NCBI GenBank assembly: GCA_038503035.1
Contig: JAVSML010024002.1
Location: 996,587 to 1,060,586 of the forward strand
Length of the DNA stretch: 64,000 nucleotides
From: Crocodylus rhombifer
Lineage: Eukaryota; Chordata; Crocodylia; Crocodylidae
Direction of reading: 5' to 3'
Part shown: one piece after another, positions 1 through 13,344 of the stretch
Position numbering within the stretch: the stretch's first letter is position 1
Layout of the letters: each line of letters begins with the position of its first letter
Notes under the pieces: generated by a model
Seen by the model: only the letters and a program-made list of their open reading frames with translations
Told to the model about the DNA's origin: nothing
Database searches by the model: none
Position numbers and translations under genes: made by a program

Positions 1-645
1 GGAAATTACAGAGTTACCCATGTTAGAATTAAACACACTAATATTGCTCAAAAACATCTAATCAGCTTTAGCATTGAAGGATGGTTCTAATGAGAGGCTT
101 TCTGCTCATTTGTTAACAGATCAGGTGCAATAAAGACGTGCATTATGCATTATGCCTCATTGCTTCCTTAGTCCAACAGAATTTAAAACAAAAATAATAC
201 TTCAGCCTTCATTTGTATTCAGTCCTCAGCTATTAGAAAGAAACACTGTCAATAACATAATAGAATTTAGCTAATGTATCTGCTAACAAATATGGAAGTA
301 ATGAAATTCATAACTCCACAACTGCTGATGTCTGTAACAAATGGTGCAGTGGTGGTACACAAATTAGCAATGCTTCATCTTGACCATAGCTTAAAAGAAA
401 AATAGTGTGTGCGCTGAAGTCAATATGTCCTTGAGAATATGCCTGGTAACAACTAGATACTTCAAGATTTTTCTCGTGACTCTCATGTTTTGCCTTCCTT
501 CCCCCATCAAGTTAGCTGGCATATTTTCCTTCCGACCGGTAGTTTACTGGCCTTCCGGACAATGTGGAGTTGTTGACACCTGAAATTGGGTGGGCACAAG
601 TGACAAGTAAAGGTGGTTCCATCACTAGGTAAAATTGATACCGTA
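1..645. other. Unique AT-rich DNA, no gene seen
   Basis: No exon, RNA gene or recognisable repeat is visible. Around positions 141-158 a CATTATG unit occurs twice in direct succession, giving an octamer-like (POU-type) AT-rich patch. That resemblance is weak and only suggestive of regulatory DNA. Confidence 0.5.
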
Positions 646-653
646 GCTTAGGG

Positions 654-905
654 CAGGCATTTTCAACCTTTTTGGGGCAGCGTACCCTCGACGGCTGGAC
701 GCAGAGTGTGTGTGTGGGGGAGAGGGCATAGCACGCAGATGAACACAGAGAGCGCAGCCTTCCCCTACCCCCTGCATCCAGCTGGGTGGGTGGTGCCTGC
801 ACAAGATGGTGCATGGTGGCGCTCTGTCCCTGCCCCCCCATGACTACCCCTAGGGCCTTCTTAAGTACCCCGGGGGGTATGCATACCCCTTATTGACAAC
901 CCCTG
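654..905. mobile_element. hAT (Charlie-like) miniature element
   Basis: The 252-bp element is flanked on both sides by the same 8-bp sequence GCTTAGGG (646-653 and 906-913), which is the hAT target duplication length. Its ends are imperfect inverted repeats: CAGGCATTTTCAACC at the left and, read on the other strand, CAGGGGTTGTCAATA at the right. Both resemble the CAGNGGTTCTCAACC ends of Charlie-type hAT elements. The interior is GC-rich and has no transposase ORF, so this is a non-autonomous copy. ORFs crossing it are incidental. The perfect duplication implies an insertion younger than most repeats in this window. Confidence 0.9.
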
Positions 906-943
906 GCTTAGGGTCATCAAATTTATCAGGTCCTGTGGAGCAA

Positions 944-1277
944 AGGAGTGAAACAGAGACTATCCATGGGCTGGATCGGGCCTACAGAGTGGCCCTGCAT
1001 GCAGGATCCAGAGCATGGTACCAATTAGCTGCAGGTGCTGCATGCAACATGTGCACTGAGACCATCCTCTCATGCCGTGTGCAGTGCGCACACATGTCCT
1101 GGCCCCTCATATTGCAAGCAGCACATGTCAGACTGGCCTCACACACCACATGTAGTGCACAGGGCTGCGGCCAGTGTGCACTGCATGTGGCATGCAGGTC
1201 CAGTTTGAGACCTGCAGGACTGATGCTCAGGTTCTACAGGCCAGATCCAGCCCATGGACCATGCCTCTGACACTCCT
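944..1277. mobile_element. Inverted-repeat miniature element
   Basis: The ends form a long imperfect terminal inverted repeat. The inner 24 bases, starting CCATGGGCTGGATC (964-987), match the reverse complement of 1234-1257 at 21 of 24 positions. Similarity continues outward to AGGAGTG (944-950) and CACTCCT (1271-1277). The interior is rich in TGCA/CACATG words. No clear target duplication was found, so the superfamily is unassigned; hAT is possible. An ORF of 125 codons running through it (893-1270) looks incidental. Confidence 0.75.
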
Positions 1278-1279
1278 GC

Positions 1280-1920
1280 CATAGCTGGTTAGAAACAAAA
1301 TAACTGATGTGTACTTGCCCTGGGGAGATTTTGTAATGGTTCCCGTTAGCTTAAAGCGTTGGAGAAGGAAATCTATACCTCAAACCCTTTCTAAATTCAA
1401 GTAGTGAATCTATGTTGGGGAGCTGTTTTATTGATGGCAACATTATAGTGCGTATAAGATTTTCCCAAAACTGTAAAATAAATGCCCATGTAAAGATTAA
1501 TATGAGGGCAGGGGAACACACAATCAAAAATAATGAATTATTGCCTACAGGATGACGCTAATTTCTAAAGAACAGCCACAGAGAGAAGAAAATAACAGCC
1601 AAATTATTTCGTAGGAACCTCTGTCAGAGAGGCAAGTAACCAGTAATAGTTCTTTTTCCCATTTAGCCATGTCATTCTATTCAGATATAGCTTTAAGAAT
1701 GAATGTACATATTAGCTGCAGCTGAAATGTCTATGTTAGCCATTTCTGCAGACACATTTCCAGATGCTCTACAATGGTATATGCTTATGAGCCTGGAGGT
1801 TGCAAGATTTTTCTGCTAGCGATGTGCTGGTGCTTCGAAGTCTGATGCCAGAGCTGAACTTGCCAGCAGTTCAATGACATAGAAAAAAAATCTCTGTTCA
1901 AGCTCAATTTCTATTTCCTT
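1280..1920. other. Unique DNA, no feature seen
   Basis: AT-rich sequence without recognisable exons or repeats. Confidence 0.45.
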
Positions 1921-1921
1921 A

Positions 1922-2002
1922 CATGTACAATGCATCCTCTTTCAGTACAAGTACCTTTTGACATGTATAAGAGGATACGCTTCCGGTACAAGTACTATTT
2001 GA
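1922..2002. repeat. Two-copy diverged tandem duplication (~41 bp)
   Basis: Units 1922-1961 and 1962-2002 both begin CATGTA, carry GTACAAGTAC in the same place, and end TTTGAC. The middles differ, so this is an old duplication. Confidence 0.55.
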
Positions 2003-2815
2003 CTGGCTTTCAAAGGGCAACCCTAATATTGAATCGTAGTTGTTATTATTGAACATGTAAATGAATTACTGATCATATAAATGACGGGTAAAAGAACGTG
2101 CTTAGCTAGCAGCAGTGCAGACAGGTGATATTCGTGCTTTCCAGACAGTTCTGCCAATGTGCTTGGCTGCTTCTATTCCATGGCGGGGCCTCTGTTGCAC
2201 AGGGGCTGACAGCTGTGACAAAGGGTGTCCGACTGAACGGTGATTTTGTGACAGCACTGTAATGAAGCCAACGTTTTCCTGTGACCTAGTTTAGAATTGG
2301 GACCCGGTGCTTCAAAATTTAAGGAACGGTTATATCTTTCACTTTTATAGATCTGAAATGATGAACTATTACAGCTCTTCTCTGAGATACCCAAGGGATG
2401 TGAAGACATCTTTTCATCAAACCTTAAATTGCTCCCTTTCTTGAGTGAACCTTAACAAGGCTTGAAACAAGAAGTAAAAAACACATTGGCATACAAAAGA
2501 AATTGCTGTCCCAGGAAGTACCATGAGAAAATCTGTGAGGTAGGAGCAGCAAAGAAGGCCGTGAAAAAAAAATCTTTTGTATCTATTTGGGGCTATGGGA
2601 AGGCACATCACTATATTTGTCATTCAGCAAATCCTAACTTCTAATGCTAAACCAGAAGGGAATTATTAATAAAAAATATTTTACCTGAAGGCAAATTTCC
2701 CTGGGGGATTAATATCTACTGCATCTTACAACTCTGAGTTATATTGCCTACAGTGAAGCAGTGTGATATAATTAACATATATTTTACCACCTGTTAACTC
2801 TGTTGGATGCCATTG
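2003..2815. other. Unique DNA, no gene seen
   Basis: No supported gene. Small overlapping ORFs on both strands between 2173 and 2644 have no recognisable domain and are treated as chance ORFs. Confidence 0.45.
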
Positions 2816-2819
2816 TTGC

Positions 2820-2910
2820 TAAAGGCAAAGATTATTTGGTAATATCTTTTATTGGACCAACTGTGTAGAGATGTTAGACAAAGTACCCTCCATCAGGTCT
2901 GGAAAAGAAG
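2820..2910. repeat. Fragment of an amniote interspersed repeat
   Basis: The words TATCTTTTATTGGACCAACT and CATCAGGTCTGG lie about 50 bases apart. This arrangement is familiar from a common turtle/crocodilian interspersed repeat. I cannot name the family with confidence. Confidence 0.45.
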
Positions 2911-3048
2911 CAGACTAAGTTTGAGCTAAATAACAAAAGGGAACATTGGTTTTTTGGATGGTGCTGATCGATGCAAAGATAAAATCAAGTGAAATCTCAT
3001 GATAACTGGGAAATAAATTCATGGTAATTATCAGCATATTGCAATAAA

Positions 3049-3369
3049 GGCCGCATCCAGATGAGCCCAGCCGTGTGGTATGTGGTGCCGCCACATACTG
3101 CACTGTCAGGTATTTTCCACACTGCAAGGGTGCGCTGCCCTTGTGTGCACTGCTCCAGTTTTTTGGGGGGGCGTTTGTTTTTTTTAACTCCTGTGGAGGC
3201 CTCCAGGATCCCAGGTAAGGCTGCTGGGGCTAGTGCTGGCCCCAGCCTCTCATACCACCCCTCGGGGTAACTTGCCGCATGCCAAAGTGCACGTGGCATG
3301 GGTGTTTCCCAGGGACAAACTGCTACAGTCCACAGGAAACGAAACGTCTGCACTCATCAGGATGTGGCC
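3049..3369. mobile_element. Inverted-repeat miniature element, single-arm copy
   Basis: The ends are GGCCGCATCCAGATGAG (3049-3065) and the inverse of GGCCACATCCTGATGAG (3353-3369), matching at 15 of 17 positions. The interior includes a GCTGCCCTTGTGTGCACTGCTCCA stretch ending in T and G runs; the same region occurs in a second, partly palindromic copy at about 45503-45897. No transposase ORF is present. The target duplication is not clear, so the superfamily is open (Harbinger or hAT). Confidence 0.7.
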
Positions 3370-6300
3370 GAAAGGTTTATTTTAACACTCCTTTGCAAAC
3401 ATTAACTTTTTCGATAGTTGGGGGGTTGTTCTAGGAAAAAAGTTTTAAAAAGGAAAGTAATATTATTGTTTATAAACAAAAAAAAATTAAATTAAAGTGC
3501 ATCTGCTAGTGAACCTTTCCTCCTCTTCTTCAGGCAAATGCATGCAGTTGCTTGTACAGATGAGCTGATCACGGATTGTGAGAGGTTCTAGTTCAAGTCT
3601 CAGATGCAATTACATCTAGGATGACTCAAATGCAGATAAATATTCCACCAGATAGAAAACTCTGCTAACTGGTTAGGCTACTTGCATATGGGCAAGGTAA
3701 TTGTAGAAGGTTTGGGCATTGATTTTACAGAAAATTTTAACATAGTCAAAGGGTATGGGCAAACATACGTTTTAGCTACTTTAAAGGGGGTTAGGTGAGC
3801 TGCTTCTGGAAGTATGTAACGGCTGCTGCACTCTAACCAGTATGACCACATGATCTGAGAGCAGTACAAGTTACTTAAATCACCTTGGCTTGACCCAAAA
3901 AGAAACAGTGTTAAAGCAGAAGTGTTTTTGCTTTATTTTATATTGCTACACTAGGCTGTCCAATTTCAAAGCAACTGGGGCCATATACCACATATCACTT
4001 CGCAATGTAAGCCCATCCCCAAAGGAATGGCTTTGCATTCATAATGATTCCAGTGACATAAGGTTCCCGTCCATAAATAGAGCATGTAATCCACATAGAA
4101 ACTTGTAAAACAACATTTTCCAAGGAGTCTAGCAATTGCTAGGTTTTCAAGATGAAGCACCTTAAATTGGGAAAGATTTTTCAGCACTTTCCAAAATGCA
4201 GGAACCTTTCAAGTATTTTAAATTGGTACTTAAAGTCATTTTTCACTACTGAAAATTTTACTTTGGCTTGTCTAAAATTGTGTACAACTCCAGTGGCAGA
4301 GCCAGAAACTGAACCACAGAATTTTAAGTTCCAGTCTGCTGTCTTAACCGCATCTTTCCCCTCTGTAACAGCTTGAATGAAAACCCTGCAACTGTGATCC
4401 AATTTCCTCATTAAAAAGGGGTTTTCATTAGTGTCTCAGCTGTGAGCCACAGAGTGTTTGATCATCACCACTATTTTTCTATGAAGAGCCCTGCAAAAGC
4501 AGTCTTAGTCATTACGTAGAAAATAAATTTTACACACTGGGTTAACATTCAGTGTTGACTGAGGTGTCCTATGAACTTTAAAAGAAATTTCACTAAAATA
4601 ATTTAAGCAAATTGCAAATGAGTTCCCACATCTGGCTTGAACTCATCTATCATTCATTGTAACATGAATAAATGAAGACATTCATCACAAAGCACGCAAC
4701 AGAAATTGTGTTCTCCTATTGATATAATTAAATACTCATAGAAGGCTAAATGCATAATAGCTTCCAGACCCTTTATTTCATGCCAAAATTCAATGGCTCT
4801 TTACTCATATGTTCCTAGTCAGAACCATTGTGAACCCTCTCCAGTTTCTAAACATTTATTGCTGGTGCAGTAATAATAAACATCTTGCATTTATAAAATG
4901 TAATGTTGCCTAGAAGTTTTCATTTTTCAAGAATGTAGATCACACTGTCTAATGGCTCTCATATGTCCAGCATGCCCACGAACAATTTGTCTTCTGAGTG
5001 GAGTGTTAATCTGACACCTCAAGGACAGAGCAAGTTTCAAGAAGACTCAAAGAAAAGCTGGAAAGTTTCATATGTTGCAATAACTACTGAAAATCCAAGT
5101 GAGCTAGTGCTGAGGTTACTCGAGCTCTGGATTACATTACTTCTTCTTTGCAATACTTTGTTGAAACGGGAATTATTAAAGATGCCAGGAGATTTATTTT
5201 TGTCTTTGGGGTGTCTGCCAAAAAAATTAAGAGAATTTTCTATCTAATGATGACATTTATCGTTCAATGCTTATCTGGAGTTAAAGAATTGCTGGGCAAG
5301 GGTAATATTCATTTTGTCTCTGATCTGGTTGGAGTGATAAAAGGAAAAAACTCAGCCCAAACCTATAAACACTGAGGCAGAGCTCCCTCTTGAGTGAAAT
5401 AGCTAATTCAGGATTCCTTCAACCCGGCAAGTTCTTGGTTTCTATCAACTGAGAGGATGTTGAGCTGCCTGCTCTCAAGGACATAAGAAATAGACTACAT
5501 TAAGTTGGGGGAAGAACTAGTGTAATGCCCATCTACCTTCCATTAACATCAAGAGTAAAATTTCTATTTCCATAGGAGTGGAACTATGGTCTTTTGTAAA
5601 AAAAAACAAAAAAACAACCCACCCATTTAAGTAAATAGAAGAACTCCCACTGGCTTAAGTGAACTTTGAATCAAGGCCTGTTGTACTTACAAAAGCCATG
5701 CCTTGCTAATGAAGCACAGAATTAAAGGTACTTCATGATCATCATGAAGCTGGCATATTTTAAAGATGAAATTGAGAGCAGAGCCTTTAAATCCCTACTG
5801 TTTTTCCTTACCAAAAAAACCTAGTTTCTAGCAAATTACACATGATAATCATTTCAGTAATGTTTTCAGGAACACATTTGCAATAAAAAGTGTCTCAGGA
5901 AAAGTCACAAAAACTGGCATTTTACTTGAAGTTTTGTGTTCCAGGTAAAAAGGTCATTTCTGGACAAGATTTCTGTCTTTTGATGTTTTTTTTTTTACCT
6001 GTTTCTGGCTAGATCTGACTGTTGAGTACATCCTTGCAGTAGTAGGAGCACTTCTGCGTAGTCTGTATCTAACCCTTTGTTGTCTATGCAGGAATAAGAA
6101 GATTCCCTCTCTTCTCTACCTCCAAGCACATGTGGGTAGGGAGTACTATTGATGCCTTGGGTCCTGCCCACAATGTAGCTGGGTAGAGAGTTACAAAATT
6201 GGGACTTGGTGCTTGTTATAGGCCATCAGCAAGATACTTTTCCTCACCACAGCAGAACAAATGGGACGCAATGTCTGATAGAGGGTCTCTGAAACCAAAT

Positions 6301-7165
6301 GCCTCTTGGGGCTTCTGATGAAGTAGTGCAGTTAAACAAGTCCCTATATGAAAATCTATGTTCAAAGAATCTATCCATCAGTGATTAATGTTTTATTCAA
6401 AGTTGTGGAGCAAGGATTTGAATGAGGTCTTATTTTATCCCATCTCCACCTGTTTCTGTTGTCCACATGCCTATTGTTTGACAGATTTTCTGCAGAAACA
6501 AAACTGCATTGGGAATTGTGCGTCCTGAGGTCTAGAAGACATAGAACTACCCTGAAACACCAAATATTTTATTTTCGAGCATTTATTTCCATGAGAGAGA
6601 AATCCATAGACCTAAACATAGTGGGTTGTTTCACTGGATCGTATCTGACAACACTTGTAGTTCAGATAAGTTGCCCATGAGTCTAAGATTGGAAAATGGG
6701 GGTGGGAAGGAGTGAAAATTATACTTTTCAGGAACCAAGCCATACTCTTCCTTGCTCCTTTGTGGTAGTGAAGCATCTATTGTTGAGATTACCTGTGGAT
6801 GCCAGTGGAGCCCACTGGGTTTCAGAGACCGCTGCAGGAGAATACTACTATTACTAGTAGGTGAAGTGTGTTAGTGAGATGACTGTGACTGAGGCAGTAA
6901 GCAGAAAAAGGATAAGGTACTTGCTGTGTAAACTTATTTTGATTTAGGCTGCTTGTGACACTATTAATTTTTTAAACCATAGGCTATGATTTTTCATAAA
7001 GCAGAAGAGATTTCTCCATGTATGAAATCCCAGTCCACAGAACTGCGCAGTGGACGTCCAGTATAACAGCTATGCTTCTCTTAAGAGCCTTTTAAAATAT
7101 CTTTTTACTATGCCATTGGTTCTTTAAACGGTGTAAGTTTGATCACTACACCAAAGTAACACAAT
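3370..7165. other. Long stretch of mostly unique AT-rich DNA
   Basis: No recognisable exon, RNA gene or well-defined transposon. A-rich low complexity occurs at 3476-3496 and 5597-5617. Small ORFs here (for example 4963-5247) show no domain and use no obvious coding bias. Confidence 0.45.
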
Positions 7166-7198
7166 GGATGAAGGTTACAATGGATGTAACCTTCATCC
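7166..7198. repeat. Perfect 12-bp hairpin
   Basis: GGATGAAGGTTA (7166-7177) is followed after 9 bases by its exact reverse complement TAACCTTCATCC (7187-7198). The word ACAATGGATG also occurs twice in direct orientation across the loop. It may be a very short foldback element; no terminator role is implied in vertebrate DNA. Confidence 0.8.
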
Positions 7199-7497
7199 TT
7201 TACGCTGGATGACAGTTATTTTGGAAAACAAGATCAAATTTAAAATACTGTTGGTATTGGACATTGGCAGCCATTGGTCTTAGGAGACCACAGAGATTGA
7301 GCCTTTGGTGGGTTATTGGGTACAACCACAACTTTTTGCATGGCTGAGTCTGATGTGCGACAAGCAGACACTCTGGCAAATTGCAAATACAAACCTGTTT
7401 GAGCTTGCACTGGCATGGCAGGTACTGTTTTGGCTTGCCTGCCTCTGAAGCCTATTCTCTAGCTCTACGCCAATTGATTCATGGCTTATAACTGGTA

Positions 7498-7530
7498 ACT
7501 CCTGTTGGTTTCAGACTCCTGTTGGTTTCA
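7498..7530. repeat. Perfect 17-bp tandem duplication
   Basis: ACTCCTGTTGGTTTCAG at 7498-7514 is repeated directly at 7515-7530 (the last base differs in context). Replication slippage is the simplest explanation. Confidence 0.85.
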
Positions 7531-9372
7531 ACATGTTGGCAAAGCTGAGGTAAGCTGTCCAGAGCACAAAAGCCTGGGCAGTTGCTAGGTGCTCAAGAAT
7601 TGCCCAAGCATCAGAGTCACCCTTTCAACTTTTCCAACTTATTTACTGGAAAGGTAGAAACAATATGATGTGGGGCCAGGAAAATTGTAGGAGCTGCCAG
7701 AAAGAAGACTGAATAATCACCTAACCGTGTTAGGGGCTCCGCTCCAGATTTTCCATCAAGGTTTACTTCCTTAGCCATCACCTCTCCCGAGGCAATCCAC
7801 AAGGCAGTGGTTGTGGTTATTGACATCTTCATCTGCCACTTTTGACATTGGGAAATATCCTCTTCTGCCACAACTGCCATTGTGATGACCAGAGGGCAGC
7901 TCTTAATGATGAGAACTGCCTCCCACTTACTAAGTTTAACCTGCTGGTGAAAGAGATTGCCAAAGGTGCAGCACCTGGAGCCATTAGTAAGGATGTGTGA
8001 GTGTGAGGACCACTAAATCCCAAACCACCTTAACAAGGTGTCACCGTTTGAGAAACAAAAGCTCTACCCTTCCTCAAACACCCCATGCACCTCTAACCTC
8101 TAACTGTTGGTATTAAAAGCAAGCAATACATGATTGAAATTAAATGCATATAAGACTTAGGTTATTTGGATTATCCTGCAGTAAAACTGCATATCTAGGA
8201 GCATATAAAGATGTGTGCACTGATATTGGTATTATGTCTGTTAAGTAGCATTTGGTATAACACACTGGGACCAAGATGGTCTAACTCACAGAGATTATGT
8301 GCCATATAAACATGAAATCTGCCCTGAAGGACTTACAGACAAAGTACACACAATGGAAAAAAATACATTTTATTCCTATGTCTAGTAAGACGAACCAAGA
8401 CACAAAACTTGCTTAAGGATACCGTTTTCTGAAGCATGGCAGTTATTTGGAAACCTAAAGTCAGCTGTTAAATATGGGAAAGCATAGAACTTGCGTTTTT
8501 GAGGCACAAGTCACTTACAAAAATGGCAGCTGGGTTCCTGGATGACTTAGGTACTTCTAAAATTATACTCTGAATAAGTTGTCTGAGGTCAAATAGTATG
8601 TCTGTAGCAGAACAAAATGTTTTTAGGAACAGAACTCAGGTCTCTAGAGTCCCACTTTATTACCTTAACTACATAAACATTTTTTTCCTTTTGAAGTTTA
8701 CTCCTAAATAATTGCAAAGCACTTTATACAGTCCTTTTCTGCACCTCTCATTTAGTTGCATCATCCTACTCCTGCCAAGAATCGATTGTTTGGCTCTGTT
8801 GAGAATAAAACATTCGTTTGCAAGTTCATCTGCTGGCATTATTGGATTGACTCCAGAAATAAATCTCTCTACCTAGATTCTTTCCCCCAGATGTTCTAGA
8901 GTTTGGAATATATGCACTCACTTAGCTTTCAGCTTTTCTGTGCATATAACTCTTGTTATAAAACAGCCTTATTTCGCTGATTGCTACAATGTAGGCATTT
9001 TCTTCAGTTAAATGACAATAGCAAATGAAACGATACAGACACTTCATAAAGTTCTTCTTAAATGGTCCTGGTATTTGGTTGGCTACTCACGTAGCTACTT
9101 GTTGGCCCTTTTACTTGGATTAGCTTGCTTGCCTCATAAGACTGAAATAATTCTTTGGCTTTACCAAATAAGGGTTATAACCAGTAACACTTGGAAATAG
9201 TATGTAGATAACACAGACAGCTGAAGCTGATTTTTCCATAAAGATGTTGCATAAATGGTTAGTTAATCACAGTACGCTATAGTGCTTGGACAGGTTTCAA
9301 GTATCACTTCTAAATCTACTCGGATATTTTTTTCTATGCATAAGCTTCTCTGTAGTATGTCTTGTACTCGGT
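7531..9372. other. Unique DNA, no gene seen
   Basis: No recognisable feature beyond a short ancient-repeat-like word (AAAGCACTTTATACA near 8716). ORFs in this stretch have no recognisable domain. Confidence 0.45.
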
Positions 9373-9764
9373 GGGCACACCTACACATGCACATTTACTG
9401 CACAGTAATTTAGGTTACTTCACAGTAACCAAAAATTACTGCTCACTATGGGCACATGTCTACACATGCACACCCATACGGCACAGTAACTACAGGGACT
9501 TATGCCAACTTGTGTGTAAATTTGATGCAGGTATCAGATGTATGCCCAATTAGTTACTGCGCAGTAATGCACGTGTAGATGCCTCACTGCACAGTAACAC
9601 TGTGTGTGTGGACTGACTTGTGGAATAACTTTAGTTTTAGTTAAAGTTAGCTAAAGTTAGTCCCAAGCCAGTCCACACAGCGTTACTGTGGTTTAATGGC
9701 TGCATGTGTAGACAGTGGCCTAGAAACCTCTTACTGTTCAGTAAATGCAGCTGTAGACACACCC
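9373..9764. mobile_element. Harbinger-like miniature element with nested foldback
   Basis: The left end GGGCACACCTACACATGC and the inverse of the right end, GGGTGTGTCTACAGCTGC, match through about 35 bases; both run on into a TTACTG-ACAGTAA word. TTACTGYRCAGTAA palindromes recur inside. A foldback sits within it: 9585-9623 pairs with 9662-9691 (CCAAGCCAGTCCACAC arm). Flanking bases do not give a clean TTA/TAA duplication, so the assignment rests on end similarity to the copy at 21889-22998. No ORF of transposase type is present. Confidence 0.75.
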
Positions 9765-12700
9765 ATTGAGGATCTGATGCGACTGTCAGAGGTTTTGTAG
9801 GCTAACGTCTTGGTGTTCCTGAATCCCAGTAGACTAAGGGAAATATACAGGACAATTGGGGATATTATGTGCTAAAAAAATAATCATATTTCCTTTCTTG
9901 TAGTGTGGGGAGGGGAACAAGGAGAGGATTATGTGATTCTCTTCTCACCTGGTTATAGTTACTGTGTGCAAAACCTCCTGTCTATGTTACAACAGTGAAG
10001 TCCTTGGCTCCAGCTAAGATCCAGTTTGTCTAGAGTACTCCCATCACTGTTACTGAATATGGAAAAGTGTGGAAGTTTATTTGCCTTTGCTTTCCCTGAT
10101 TTTACACTGTAACAGACAGTACCATTTCTGATTTATACTGGTATAAGCTTGGATTCTGGCCTGTGGAGTGACAAAGGAAAGGCATTTCTAACTTGCCTGC
10201 TGTTGCAATAAGTGAGCCCTTTTGAGAATGAGGTCTTTATGTCTGGTAATCTTTCCCCTTCCTGGTCAGCTGTGTTATGAGCCAGAAAATTTCTAAAGTC
10301 AGCTATAATGTTAGCATCTTTAAACAAGTGGAGGCTAGCAGTTCAGTTTTCCATTGTGCAACAACATGGAGATCAATGAACGTGCTGTGTTAGTAGTAAA
10401 ATTCCTAGGTTTGTCCGTGACCCGATCACAACAGATTCTGAGCTATTTTATATCAAGTCAGTCTGGTTTATGGGGTATGTTCATGACTATAAAAAAACTA
10501 AGAGACACTTGATGGTGATCTGCAGTGGGTAAGGTATTACTGAGCTGAGAACACTACCTATCAGGACAACCAATATTTTTTTCAGTCTTTTCTTGTATTT
10601 CCCCATCTTTCTATCTCTGCCTGTTGTCTCTGGTCTCATACTCCAACTGTAAGCTTTCTGAAGCCTCAGAATGGAAATAATAATACTAGCTTTTCTGGAA
10701 ACATTTATAACAACATCTTATATGTAAATATTTTATTTAACATACCAAGTTGCTGAAGCTGGAGCTGTTCAGAAAATACATACAGAGAATATTGACTAAA
10801 TAACTATTTTGCAATATTATAACAACAGAACTGTCTAAATGAAGATTTAGAGCAGGATAAAGTATGTCAAATGTTGAAAATGTACTAGGATCATGAATAT
10901 TTATCCATTCTGAGACACCTCTGTGAAACATGGATCATTATCTACAAAATCAAACTCTAATTTGTGTTCATGGCACATCAATTTATGTATTGCATAGACC
11001 TGTTTGCAACGTTCCACAATTCTAAATATTAATATTTTAAATAGTGAAAAAAGGGAAATTAAATGCATGCCATTTTTAACATTTTCTTTTCTATCTAGAG
11101 AGCTAGTTCAGGGTTTGGGTTTTTTTAAATTTAGAAATGATCATGAAATATCAAATGTTAAGCATTTTTTGGGCTATTTTATTTTTTTAACTATATATCT
11201 GTTTGGTTTTTTTTGAACAGCTATGCTTTGTGAAGTCCTGAAGGATGATGTTAACATGGCAATATCCCAGGCACTATTATACCAAATCATTTCACAGAGG
11301 AATGAGAGGCAGAAGTAAATGCTGTACTTCTAAATTCATAGCAGTGTAGGCATTTGCTGTTTTACCTGCAGTTAGGTAAGACACTACAACTCTCAGGAGT
11401 TTCAAGCCCTGTTCAACCTTAATGGATTCATTATTCACAATTATATGGTGAGGGAGAATTGCCAACACAATGCATGGGGAGTTACAGGCGCAGCTCCTGT
11501 AATCTGTGTGTATACAGGGGCCATATAAATTCTATTTTCCTGGATATTATACTACATATATTGATACTGAAGGGATCCTTGGTTTCTGGAAGGTTTGTAA
11601 GCTTTGCAACCATCTCTGCCTTTCCTGTCATCTGTTTTTGTTTAAATGTTCACTTGTGTTGGTAAAATTTTTAAGGCATGTCTTGTTTTTACTTACTGAG
11701 TTTTAGCAGACATTGATATGTCACAGAAAGAGGTTTCAACAAAAATCTCTGGATCGGAACAACCTTCCCAGTTTGGGATCCAGGTCTGGATATCCTCCAA
11801 TACTACCCAGTAATGTAATAAGTGGTGGGTGACTGGGGTACCAGTCCAGGCTCCCACTTAGAGGGGGCATATTAACAGCAGCTGTTTCCATGGCTGACCT
11901 AGCTGTAATCAGACCAGGCCCTGATCCCACCCTGGCTTTCTGCTGCCACTGATGGTGCAGCTGCTCGGTGTTATGCTTCTGATATTACCTCTGTGATATA
12001 CTGCTCAAAAAAAGAACATGCAAACAGCCTCAAATATGGCATCTTTCTCCTTTTGGAGCCTTCTCTAACTGCACTTCAAATGATGTATTAATGTACGGGT
12101 CACCAGAACGTAGACCAAGGTGTCACTTGAAAGTCTGTACAGATCCTATCTACGACTTACATCCCCTCTTAAGTATATATATGGTATAATGGACTTAATG
12201 TTCCTTTGTAACAAGCCTGTTTTTAAAATAACTTAATCTTGTAAATAATTCACCCCATGTGGACTAAGAACAAGTGCCTTATAAAAAAGCAGTCTTGTTG
12301 CTGTTTCATAGCATGAGCAGGGATACAAACAGTAGCAAAATACGTAAGCATGTTTTTAATCGTGACCTTTAACAGCAAGTAAAAAAGCAGATGAGGGAAA
12401 CCACTAACGGAACTGGGTATTTTGGAACAATGTAAGCTTTTAGTTCACGTTTCCTATTTTTTTTCTTCCCAATTGGATATTCACTTTTCCCCCCAACTAT
12501 TTGGATTTTTTCAGGGTCAGGTAGCCCCCGTTGATCCATACTTACGTTAGCATTAGATATAGAGCTGATTACCTTTCAGGATTTCTGGGTTTAGAGTAAT
12601 ATTCAAAATGTTTGAATTCTCATAAAAAGGACGTTCTGAAAAGCTTTCATTCAGAAGGCTGTCATTTAATTTTACCCATGTGAAGTGGGTGCAGTGAAAT

Positions 12701-12940
12701 GCTCCTGACCCCAAGGAGTCTTACAATAAGTCTTGTGTTAAGCTGGAGCTCTTGAGGCTTCCCAGACTTCCTGCTACTGAGCCAGGAGCATAGAGCAGCA
12801 TCCTGTTTTTCTGCTAAGGTCTTTAATTGTTATCTGCTCAGGTTTTTAAGTGTCTGAGTTACCCAGCATTTCTCTTCATTGCATGGTATGGCCTAAATCA
12901 TACTTGCATACCTAACTGCCTTTCGCATTTTCACTCTACA
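9765..12940. other. Unique AT-rich DNA, no gene seen
   Basis: No exon or defined transposon recognised. Short T-rich tracts occur around 11120-11215. A moderately GC-richer patch at 11736-11960 may be repeat-derived but shows no diagnostic ends. Confidence 0.4.
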
Positions 12941-13137
12941 TAAAGGTACTCAACCTTTTGGCTCCACGGGCTATATGAATGGTGGTGGGGCTGGTCTGCA
13001 GGCTGGATCCTGCAGGCCAGATCCAGTCTGGGGTCAGTGTATGAAGAGCAACTCAATGTGCCAGCCCATAGAGCAACCTTGTTTGCCAGCTCATGTTGGA
13101 TGATGTGGCCTCATGGGCAGGAGGTTGAGTATTGCTT
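12941..13137. mobile_element. hAT-like miniature element (degraded)
   Basis: The left end GGTACTCAACCTTTT and the inverse of the right end, AATACTCAACCTCC, share the TACTCAACCT core typical of Charlie-type hAT ends. The interior contains a GGCTGGATCCTGCAGGCC palindrome like that in the element at 944-1277. Possible 8-bp flanks (ending CTCTAC / CCCTAC) match only partly, so the insertion is old or the boundary is off by a few bases. Confidence 0.65.
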
Positions 13138-13344
13138 CCCTACTCAACTTACTTTGCTCTCAGTACACACACTCAATACTGCCTTAGAGCCATTTACTTT
13201 TTTTAAAACTCTTTTGCAGTTCAACTTTGCTGTGAAGATGCAGAATGGCTGTGTATTCCCCTGAAATTATAGTGGACCAAGACTCACAATTAGCAACTGA
13301 TGACAATGAGAGAACATGGATGTAGTACCCATCTTGGCTAAAGA